Assembly: GCA_000727475.1 (NCBI GenBank)
Contig: KL647304.1
Coordinates: 1,068,231 to 1,132,230, forward strand
Source: Sarcocystis neurona
Taxonomy: Eukaryota; Apicomplexa; Conoidasida; Eucoccidiorida; Sarcocystidae
Length of the DNA: 64,000 bases
Direction: 5' to 3'
Under the pieces are notes generated by a model. The model searched no databases and was not told where the DNA came from. It was given only the letters and a program-made list of their open reading frames with translations. This document shows, piece after piece, positions 13,416-24,600 of this stretch (its first letter is position 1; each line of letters begins with the position of its first letter). Made by a program: the position numbers and the translations under genes.

Positions 13416-14475
13416 TAACTGTCTTGAAGAGAAGGACGACTGTGACTACCGGGGCTGCTGCGCTCGAGATCGTCTTGCGCGTGGTCTATAAGGTCCGCCG
13501 CTCTCATTTGCTGTTGCTTCCTTCTTTCTCATGTCCAGCCTTTGCTCCCTAATATACAGACAAATTGATACATACATGTTCAGATTTTGACGAATCACAT
13601 GTACTCGAATTGCCGGGTAGACACACGTTTTTTGACATGTACGCATGCTTCCTTAATGAATTATACACGTCTCTCTCACTGGCGTGTACGGCTGTTCCCC
13701 GACTCAGAATGCGGAATGGGTGCGCAGCAAACTTTTTTGACACCGTCCGCCCATTCTTTCTTGTTCATATTACTGTCCTATGCAGACACGCAGTCATACG
13801 CCTTCATTACTGAAAAGAATTTCGTAGCTCTCTTGATGTGCACAGCAGGAGGCCGATCCCGCCACTGCGAACTGAATGAAGGCAACCGGTGGCTAGCAGG
13901 CCTGTTGTGTACGTATGTACATATCGTCATACGGAGGGCAAAAATTGGCGCAAGTTAGTTGGTTTTTTGTTTTTTCCCCACACTGATGTGATTTTTGGTG
14001 TCACGTGTCGTAGTCGTGCCCTACTGCCAACTTTCCTGTCCATGTATAGAAGGATGACCTCGTGGAAAGTTGTGTGTTTTCTGCGTGAACAAGACTGCAG
14101 GATGCAAAAACGGTGCCCCGTGTATAGGGTGCTTTTCTGCAGTGTTCTATTATGCGTCTAGGTTAGTTACCGTCCTGACGGTGCCCCCGGTAATAATCCC
14201 ACTTCATACGCATATGCAAACTCTGCTTGCGACCAGCCGTTGTGTTCTACGTTGTTCTCGCCTTCTTCTTGTGGAAAAAGCCTTCACTGTGACATCTTCG
14301 CGCTAAGAGCTCTTCCTTTGTTTTCCTTGCGCACATGCTCTCTTCTTCTCGAAGTGTCGGATCCCCTACAGCCTTCTACATCGACCTTTTGCACCTTCAT
14401 TGCCAACTGCCTAAATGGGAGATTCTTGTGTGGCTTCGTAGTGTCCTTTCAGTATTTACTACACTCCAAAGGAAA

Positions 14476-15662
14476 ATGTGGCCCCTAGAGCGAACCCGCT
14501 TTATTTTTTCTTCCCCATTCGCCTCTCATGCGTTCTGCTCTACGCCGTCCCTGGCCCGCTCACGCCGCGTCCTCTCAGCTGACGTATCACGTCGGAAGGA
14601 CCGCTTACCGTCAGCGTCGTTACTTGAAAATGCACCTGATTTTTCTGTTTCAATCACTCCAGGGTCCTCGCAAAAGCCGTCCCCACTGAATTCTTCGCAT
14701 TCTTTTGCACTAGTGCACAGGACAATTCCCCGTGCCCAACGGCTGCGTGATGGGCTGCCCCATCCGTCTTTCCTGCAGTGCGACTCGCACTCCTTTGTTT
14801 GCCTACAAACCTCAGGTCACCCTTCTTCTCCACGTTCTCCTTTATTGCCATTCCCTTTTGACTCTTGGTCTGCTCGCGCAAAGAACTTGTTGTCCGCTCG
14901 TCTTCTCTCCACGTGTCCACCGTGCGCGTCGTCTTTTCCCCGTCGTGCCTTTTCCTTGCTTCGTTCTCCCTCTTCCCCTTCTTCTTCCGCTCCGGCAGGT
15001 CCCCGTGCTTCCTGTACCCCCTTTCCTTCGTCATGTTTTCCTTCTTCTGACTTCACGTTTCCTTCTTCGTCCGACCTCTCCTTTCTCTCTTCCCCTTCAT
15101 GCGTCCACTTTCCACGGGTTTCTTCACTATCCGCTTCGTGTGGAGCCTCGCTGTCTAACAACGCAGCAATAGCAGCAGCAGCAGCAAACTTTTCTTTTCA
15201 ACGACCGACGGCAGCAGCACTGCAGCAGCACCGCAGGCAGAGCGGAGTTCCCGCAGGACCAACAACTGGATCTCAGCAGCAGCTGCAGCCGCGCTCTTTA
15301 TCTACCGCATCAACATCAGCTGCAGCCACGTCAACAGAAGGTACGACAGAAGGAGCAACGGCAGCAACACCAGCACCAGCAGCAGCAAGAGGAAGAGGCG
15401 TACGAAGAGAAGATGGGGGGCGCGCTCTAACACAGCCACAACAGCTGCGGCGAGGCATCGCAACAGCAACAGGAGCAGCAACGGCAGGAGGAGGAGGAGA
15501 GTTAGGAGGAGCGAGCTGGCTGGGACTGCCGCACAGAGGTCTATTAAATTCTTGGCATACGATTGCGACAGTTGAGAAAGTTAGCGCAACGCCCATTCGT
15601 CCCATGACCATCAAACGGCTGCTGCTGCTTGAGCCTGCCAACGAAGCTTCTCTTCTCAAAGG
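14476..15662 (+). CDS. BCKDK: BCKDK exon 1 (targeting sequence, low complexity, first helix)
   Basis: Encodes the Arg-containing N-terminus, a long Ser/Pro-rich stretch and an Ala/Gln/Thr-rich stretch from GCA/CAG repeats. It ends with the first conserved segment, MTIKRLLLLEPANEASLLK. The donor (AAAGG|GTACGC) has phase 2. The same frame remains open for another 99 nt to a second donor at 15762 (see findings). Confidence 0.8.
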
Positions 15663-18600
15663 GTACGCACGCACGGCTGCCGTTCCCCTATATATCCACT
15701 GGCGTGTGTGCGGGTGTGTGTGTGTGCTCGAATCTCCCAACGAAGCTCCGCTTCTAAAAGAGTAGGTGCCGCTGCTGTTCGCGTATATATTTATCGGCGT
15801 CTCTCTCTCTCTATGTGTGTGGGGGTGAGCTGCAGCCTGCCCAGGAAGCTTCTCTTTTTTAAACGAGCGGGCACCGCTGCTCTCTCTCTCTATATTTATC
15901 GACGTCTCTTTCTGTGTATGTGTGTGTATTACCTCGCCCTCTTTTTCTCTCTGTCTCGTAGGATGCGACTCTCTGGCTCACGTCGTACGTCCCCACGAAT
16001 ATGCTGCTGCAGCTGCACATACGTCTCTCTATCTCTGTCCCTTCATTCTTCACGTGTGGCGTGTTATATATCTGTCGTGGTCCTTTGCGTTTTCGCAAAC
16101 GAAAACGTCGTCTACAGACCTGCAGACTGCAGGTCTGTATATGTAACCGCAACTTCCTTTTTATTACTCTCGCTTCACTGCCACGTTTTTCTCCACGTGC
16201 ATGCATCTCTCCTCTCTACAGACGAAGAGAGGCCTGTGTACAGGGATCCCCTGACACATGCCCACACAGAAAAGCGTACTTCCACACAGTGGGTCTGCTG
16301 CTGGTGCTGAGCGCTCTCTGTCTCTGTCTTTTTCTCCTGTCTCCCCACCGACATATACATGCATATATATATATATATATATGTGTCCGTGTGTGAGTAA
16401 GGAATTTCGTTCTTTTCCTTTTTCTTTTTTTGCGGTGCAGGGCAGAGTGGATTCGTGAAGAGCTTCCTGTCAGACTGTCCCACCGCCTCTACGATTTTCA
16501 CCGCCTTCCTCTCGTAGCTGTTGCCCATCCTCTCATTTTCTCCGTCTACGAGTCCTACCTAACAACTTTTGATCGAACGCGGAAACTTCCCCCCATCACG
16601 TCTACTGCAGACCTTAAAGCATTCATCAAGTAAAGAAGAGAAAAAACCAGCGGAAAGTAATCTTCAGAACGAGCCTAACACCTGTACCTAGCGGTCTACA
16701 TTTCTATACAACTATTAGCAATAGACGCCTCCCCAGAATGCATGTGATTCTGTGGAGTCCGATGTATATACAGATATATATAAATGCGTCGTCCTGTGTA
16801 ATATTACCTTCATACATATGTATATATGTATTCGTGAAGGAGGTGATGATGATGATTACTATATATACATATATATATATATGCGCTGCGTGGTCCTATG
16901 TAGCGATACATACAAATATATATATATATATATATATGTATGTATATGTGTGATTCTGTGTATGAATACATACATATACATATATGGACTTGTCTATTAG
17001 TATGTATATCTGTATATATATATATATGTTTGTGACCCGGTCGGTGAAGAAGGGGAGATAGGTGTATGTATATGTTGTTGTTCCCGCGTGACGATAGGCC
17101 GGTAAATATCCGTGTGCGTGTGAGAGAGAGAGTGTACGTACACCGCACGTAGACACCTCCCAGACTGTCTTTTTTTCAGAATTTCTTAGCCAGACCCTTC
17201 GACAACGTCAGCAAAACTTTCTTTTCCCTGCTGGTCCTTTCTAACGTCATTTCTCCACAAGGACGTGGACACAGAGGAAGAGAGAAGGACAAGAGGACTT
17301 CGACATTTATGTGTATTTATGCACGCCGCAGCGGAGAGGACTGCCATTCTCGTTCACTACCCATATACATCTGCACAAACGCACACATACATATATACAT
17401 ACATATGCATGCACGTTCACATATAAATATATATATGTGTGTGTATACCTTTGTGTGTGTGTGTGTGGCTGTGTGGATACATATATGTACATGTGCGTGG
17501 GTCTCTAGCGACTATTTATATGTGTATGTGTGTATATTTCCAAATCTTCGTGAGTATACTGTTTTAAGATAATGAAGAGATTACCATAATTTTCGAGAGA
17601 TGAAATTGGCTTATCTCCTATCTGTGTATGTCTATTCGGTGGACTGGCTATCTGTGCGTATGATTATATGTACATAAAAAGTTCCTTGCATGGTTTACGT
17701 GGACAGAGACCGAGCGGTAGAGAGACCAGCAGGCTTCCTGGTAGGTGGGGACTTCGACTGTTCCTTCATGCAAGTAAATAGGTGTAGACGTGTGTGCTGC
17801 TATTATCCACATGCATGTATACATGTCTGTGTGTATACATTTTTTCCTCTTCCTTTCGGTTTAGCGGGATAGACAGGGACAATTCGGCGAGTTGCGTGTG
17901 TGCCGGTGTTTCGTCTCCGTTTTCTCTTCGAGGACGACCGCCCGCTCGTTCGGACGCACGGCGGGTCCCGCGGGAGCCCCCCCTGCTCTCGCCGAAGAAA
18001 CGCCTCTCGCTTTCCGCAGGCTCTTCTTCTTCTTCCTCGTCCTTCTCGCTTGCCTCTCTTTCTCCCTGCGTCCATCTCTTTTTTTCGCTTCTTGTTGCTG
18101 GCGTCTTCGCGTTGCTGGGGTGGTGATGTTTTCTGCAGAATTGTTGAAAAAGAGAGAAGCACCCACGACCGCACTGTGGACTTCATGGGACAAGGCGTCC
18201 GGCAGCTTCGACGAGTCTGCAGGGACGTGGATTTAAACGCCTTCCTCGAACGCTTTTTTTACTTTCGAATTGGGCGACGAGTGATGATAGATCAACTTGT
18301 TCACCTGCAACAGGAGCAGGTATATATTTCCGTGCAGTCTTCTCCTGCGAGCGCTTGAAGCTGCGTCTCTATTTGTTCTTGCGTCCTTTGCTCTTGCGTG
18401 CTGTCTCTCGCCGCCTCTCGCACAGATATACCTAGATGTAATCCAGTACCTATATACACATATATGCATGTGTACATACGCATACGTCTACCAGGAGCTG
18501 TATATTTACGCGTGTACATGTCTGCATTTCGACAGCTATACGTCGCCGCCGGCTTCTTCTCTATGTATACAGAACAGATACGCACATACACGCGTGGACA

Positions 18601-21600
18601 AAGCTCTATAGGCACATACCTGTGTATATATACGCATACGTGCGCGTACATTTCTCTTGATGTGCGCCGGCACGTGTTTCGTCTCCCCCCCCCCCCCCCC
18701 CCCACACAAAGAAAGAAAGATTTCGCGTATTCGCTTCATCTCTCTGTTGTGTAAAATACAACGTAAGCGTATATACGTGTATATATATACACATGTGTGT
18801 ACACGTGTGAACGTTCATATCTGCATACAAAAGACATATATATGTGTAAGTGTATGTGTGCATACATATATATACATATGTATGGTCTACACATGTGCAC
18901 ACGTAGGTATATGGGATCATCAAAATTACACGAATTTACATATGCATGTGCATGCGTATATGGAGAAGTACTTACTACTCACATCTCCAGACTTACACAT
19001 GCCATTTCCCTCTTTTTAAACAGTAGAGAAGAACGCACACGTACAGGTACACGTACTACATACGTGTAGTATGTGTATGTGTGCATGCTGTGTGGCCCGG
19101 GATGTAGACGAGAATGTATGTGCCAGAGAGAAGCACCGGTGCGTCCCGTGAGTTTGTCTTTCTTTATCCCTCTCTGCTAGACTCTTTTCCTTCCTCGCTT
19201 TTCCATCCTCTTCCTCTACTCAGCTGCGTTCTTTGCCGTCTGCGCCTTTCTTCTTGAGCCGCCTTCCTGTCCGGCAAGAACAACGTGTGGTGGCTTCAAA
19301 GGCGTTTTTCTGCACCCATTCCCGGACACACACAGAGACCCCAAGCAGTTTTGTCTCGGATAAATATTCGTGGGAATTCTTCCTTTTTTTCTTCTGTTCT
19401 TCTGCTCCTCCTCCTGTTCTCTGTTCTTGGCCAAAGCGTCCTCAAGCCGGTCGTGCTCCTCTACTTGCCAAGTGGCCGTGTTCCGTAGTGCGTCTGCTGC
19501 CCTGCACCCCACGACTACCGACCCCCCCAGCGATTTTCTCGCTGTGACAAAAGACTCAGGATCAACACTGCGGTCTGCACCGGGCCCGCACTTCCTTAAA
19601 AGTCCATCTGTATGTCTGTGTGTGTATGTGTGTACAGCAGCAAACACGTATACACCTCCCACTCGTTCTCTCTTTCTGTGTCTGTGTCTCACTCTAAAAA
19701 TTAGTGAAATATGTATATAAACTCAAAGAAATATGTGTACAAGAAAAATTAACATACCTGTCTGCAAGTCTGTATAATAAGCGAACAGCCCTATATACAT
19801 ACGTGTATGTATACATATGGATTAGTTTTAGTATGTATATATATATATATACGTATATATATATATGGATGTATGTGTACTTTTTATAGGACGTAGTTAC
19901 ACATATATTTGTGGATGATTTGCGCTTGCAGAAAGGATGGAGAGGCATAATACATTTGGAGTGTCACGCGGCCAAAGTGATCGAGCAGCGCGCGAGAGAT
20001 GTTCGTGAAGCTTGCCGATCGACCTACGGAATCGCTCCTCCTGTGCTTCTCACCGGTGAATTCTTTTCCCTTCTACGTCTTTGTTAGGAACAACAGAAGA
20101 CGGCTACGTGTTCTTTTCTATTCAGACAGAATACACATAGATCTGCTTCCCGACGCTGTACTTCGGTGGAGGTATGTTTGTGTGTGTGTCGGTGTCTACC
20201 TGCCTCAGACATTCCGCGAGATTTTCTCCTCCTGTTTGTCTCTTAAGTGGCCCCCCGCATGTGTTTTCCTATTTAGACACGTTTTTCTCCACACCTAACA
20301 TATATATTAGATATGGATATACTCGTGTATATATACGTACAAGGCAGCAGTGATAACAACACCGGGAACTGACTACTAGTAGTAGTAGTACTAGTAGTAC
20401 TACTAAGAGGAGGAGAAGGAGCAGTAGTAGTAGTAGCACGTGTCTTCGTCTTCACGAGTATGCGAGAGATGCCCCCGGCAACAAACTCCGGGATGTTGCA
20501 CGGGCCCGAGAGAAGAAACTCTCTCTGTGTTGGAATTCACACGCATATAGATACACACGTACACGTGTTTTCTTCGCCGTGGAAGACAACTTTTGCGGCA
20601 GTGGCTGCGCGTGAGGGGGAGTGGACACGTTTTTCTGTCCTTCTTCCTTGCCCCAAAGAAAGAGAGAAAGAGACGTGCCGAAGCTCGGGCGTCACCCGTG
20701 TTTTTGTTTTTGCTGCTGTTGCTGCTGCTTCTGCCGTACGTCCCGTTCCCCCCTTCCCCGCTCCGCTCTTCCCGCAGGCAACACGGAGATGCGCTTCGCG
20801 ACAATTCCCGACCACCTTGCGTTGATAATCACAGAAATTTTGAAGAACGCCTTGCGAGCAACCGTGGAGTTCCACACCATGGGAAATTCTCTGGTCGACG
20901 CGTCGACAAGGAGCCTCATCCAAGACGACGAGGACTTGCCGGAAGTGAAAATTGAGGTCTACAAGGGGAAGCGAGAAGTCGTCATCAAAATTTCAGACAA
21001 AGGTCGGTTGTTCTTCTTCCACGAGGACCAAGAAGAATAAAAAAGCGGAAGACAAGGGAGCGCAAAAACGGGGGGAGACAGACAGCCAGAGGCGGAGGCG
21101 GAACAGCAGCGAAATGGCCAGGGGACAAAAATGGTGGTGGAGGGGGGGCTCGTGATGGGGACAAGAAGAGTCGTCACAGAGAAGCCAAGAGAAAAAGTAG
21201 AGCAGCTCTGTGTGTGTGTGTGAGACGTAGGCCTCCTCTCTTTTTCTTGCCAAACGTCGACTCTTCAGCCGGGAGATCGTGGCCTTCAGTCTCTTCGTGT
21301 GTTGACCAAGTTCTTCTCTCAGATATACAGGAGAGGGCCACTTTTTTGTGTATTTGTCCAAGATGCGGGTCCCTGCCTGTGTCTCTGTCTTTGTGTGTGG
21401 GTGTGCGCGCTGTTCGGTCTGATTTCTCTCATTTTGCGCCGTTTCCCTTTCCTTTCGCCCCTGTTGACTCTTCCTTTTCTCCCGGACTCGTTTCCTTTTC
21501 TCTTCTTCTTCGTCCCTACCCGGGGCTTCTTTTTTAGTCTCCCACCGTGCTGTTCTCTGCTCGTTTTTCTCGTCGTCGTTGCGCTTGTTGCTGTATCTTC

Positions 21601-24600
21601 GTCTTCGTGTCCCTCCCATCTCTGTGCAGCACGCAGTTTCCCCGGCCCTCGCCTGACCTGCCGGCCCGTCTCCCCTGCTGCGTGCGACTGCTCGAGAATC
21701 TCCTTCCCACGCTTACTACGTTTTTTTCTTCTGTAATTTCAGGAGGAGGCGTGCCACCTGCCAAGCTTGCCGATATGTGGAGTTTCGGGTCAGCCATCGC
21801 AGCCTGAACGGCTCGCGTCCACTTTTCTCTGCAGCTGAGAACTCTTCTTTCCTGTACAGTGACAGACTCTCGGCAAATGCAGTTAATACAAAAACACACC
21901 AACCGGTGTGCGTCTGTGTACTTACATCTATATATATGTGTGCAGGTTGCATCACCGCATATGTGCACATATATCCGCGTATACGTCTTCTCCTTCGCTT
22001 CGCACCATTAGTACTGTATGCAAACAGCGGTAAGGTCTCCTCATATATGTAGTTGTTTCCACTACACATATATATAAAGTATCTAACACCTGCCAACACA
22101 TAAATAGCACAGATATGTGTCTCTGTGTATTTGTCACGGATCCACGTCCACGTGTGTGTCTGTGTATGCGTTTTTTCTCGCATGTGTACACCAGCGCGCA
22201 GCAGGAAGGCAGCAGCAGTTCTCTGCCGCCCTCTCCAGCTGCGGGGTCACGTCAAACCCCGACAAATGCACACGTGAAAATGTTTCATTTACTAAGCGAT
22301 CTGTAGAAAAGTGGATCTCTGTATGTGGGTGACATACGTCTGTCCGTCTGAATCTATATATACATATACATGCATATGTATATACATATGTATGTGTATA
22401 TGTATATAGATGTACACGTATGCGTACATCTATGTAAATACTAGTCAATGCGTAGAAACGTAGATCTCTGTATGTGGGTGACATACATCTGTTCACCTGT
22501 ATCTACACATACATATATATATATATTTATGTGTATATGCCTGTACATATATATCTGTACATATATATGTGTACCCGTATATGTGTATATGTGTATAGAT
22601 GTACACATATGCATGCATACATGGAAATACTAACCAAGGTGTAGAAAAAGTGGATTTGTGAATCAGCGATATCGTGAGCGACGTACCCCCTCTATGTCTA
22701 TACGTCTGTCTGTATGCGTATATGTATAGGTGTGTGTATGTACGTATGCGTATGTGTGTATGTATATATGTATGGATATGTGTGTGCGTACACACGTATA
22801 TATACGCATATATATCTTTATATGTGTATATATGTCTATCTCTGTATACAGAGGGATGTGTAGTCCCCCGTGCCGCAGTGAGGGCAGTATCCAGATTTTA
22901 CTTCTAAACGTGTGTGTATATATATGTGTGTATGGACATACATACACGTATACGTCTAGAGGTACACACGTATATTCACACATATATATATATATATATA
23001 TATATGGACGCACTTGTAGGCCGCGTCATCTTTGTTGTGGTGGAGTTGTGAAGGCTCCTTTCGTGAGTCCCGGTATTCGTTTTCTTCGCGATTTTCGCTC
23101 TCTCCCTCTCTCTTTTCTGCCGGCGTGTCCCCCTTCTCCGTCGCACCGCCTCTTTCGAAATCTATGAAGACATACGCGCGTCTGTCTGGAGATACTCGGT
23201 GGCTGCGCGACGCGTGGCTCTTCTATTCTGCTGCCGCCTCGACTGACACATCGGAGGTGCACAAACTTTTGCAGCAGTGTATCCTCTTTTCTTTGTCTCA
23301 CGACTTATATCTCTCCACGTGCGCCTTTGCTGCCTCCTGCTGCTGTTGTCCAGATATAGTACCGTGACCGAGAGCAACACGAAGATTCAGGAGAACTCTT
23401 CACTCGCCCCGAGTTTTGTGCGGTCGGACATGGCAGGATACGGTAGGACACACACGTCGCAGCAGAACGCGGAAGTATGGTTGTCTTCTTGAACGTATTG
23501 ACGGTGGAACTGTCGGAGAAAAACAGAAGGAAAGGGCGGAGCTTCCTGTCGATCGGGGCACATACACGCGTTTCCACATCTGTAGGGGTATATTTTGGAC
23601 ACACACACACACATAGATATATATATGTGAGAGCTTTTGCTCGAGCGTCTAACGCCATATATATATATATATAGATGTTGTAGTGTGTGCTTTGTGTGTA
23701 TATGAGAGACAGAGGAGACACACATATATACACCGGTATATGTATATGTAGGAGTTTATGAACGAGCATCTAACGCTGTATGTATATATATGCGTGTGTG
23801 TGTGCTTTGTGTGTGTATAACGTTGTGTGTGGACATTTACTTCGATATGTTGACCAACATTTATGTATATATAGACGTATATGTAGAGGCGCTCATTTGT
23901 CTAGGCGTGCTCTACGTATGTGTACCTGTATCTCTATATTGATGTAGACGCGCTGACTTGTGTAGGCCTGCTCTCTCTATGTGCGTAGCCCTCTTGGTAC
24001 GCGTCTCCTTTGCTCATCCCACCAACTTGTGTGTGTCTGTACATACTTACACATGTATACATATATATGTGTACATATATATATATATATATGTACGTCT
24101 TGCGTAGACTTGTTCTGTGCGTGTTTGCAGCCGTCTCTACACGTATTTGTTTCCGTCTTTTTTTATCGATATATCTGTCTACAAATATGCACATACTTCT
24201 GTATGTGTCCGTGCTCTGTGTCTGTACACGTGTGTAACCTTCTCTATATACATTTGCGTCCATTTCTCTCATTAACAATAGACATACATGTCTTTGTGCG
24301 TGCTTGCTTTGTATGCGTATGTCGCCGTTTTTCTTTATACGCGGGACGCAGGTGGACAGAGAAACAGATTCAACTATAGAACGGTAGTTTGGCAACACTT
24401 CCATCCACACCTGTATATATGTTTCGTCCACATATACATATGTATGTATATAGTTGCGCGTGTGTCCATGTAGTATGTGTGGGTTAGTCATGTAAACTCT
24501 AGAAGTCCCACCTTAACAGCAGTTTCTCCTGCATTCGTAGCCTTCAGACATGCACGCCACTGGTAGTAGAGATAGGAGGGGCGACATATAAACGACGGCA

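Larger units (their letters stand above)
5692..14475. other. Intergenic region, EGF gene to BCKDK
   Basis: About 8.8 kb with no gene I can support. It contains TA/CA microsatellites (for example near 6630-6675 and 11338-11434), imperfect tandem duplications near 9210-9300, 12822-13000 and 13222-13415, and many TACG/TGTG-rich stretches. An open frame at 10632-10934 has mixed composition but no recognisable domain. The last kilobase becomes pyrimidine-rich on the + strand as it approaches the BCKDK start. Confidence 0.5.

Noticed and set aside
14654..15161. Minus-strand Glu/Lys/Arg-rich frames
   Set aside because: They are antisense shadows of the pyrimidine-rich, Ser/Pro-coding exon 1 of BCKDK.
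17190..17240. Possible BCKDK exon starting after the TTAG at 17188-17189 (QTLRQRQQN)
   Set aside because: It is in phase, but exon 2 joins exon 3 (18139) directly with full family continuity and the frame soon hits a stop.
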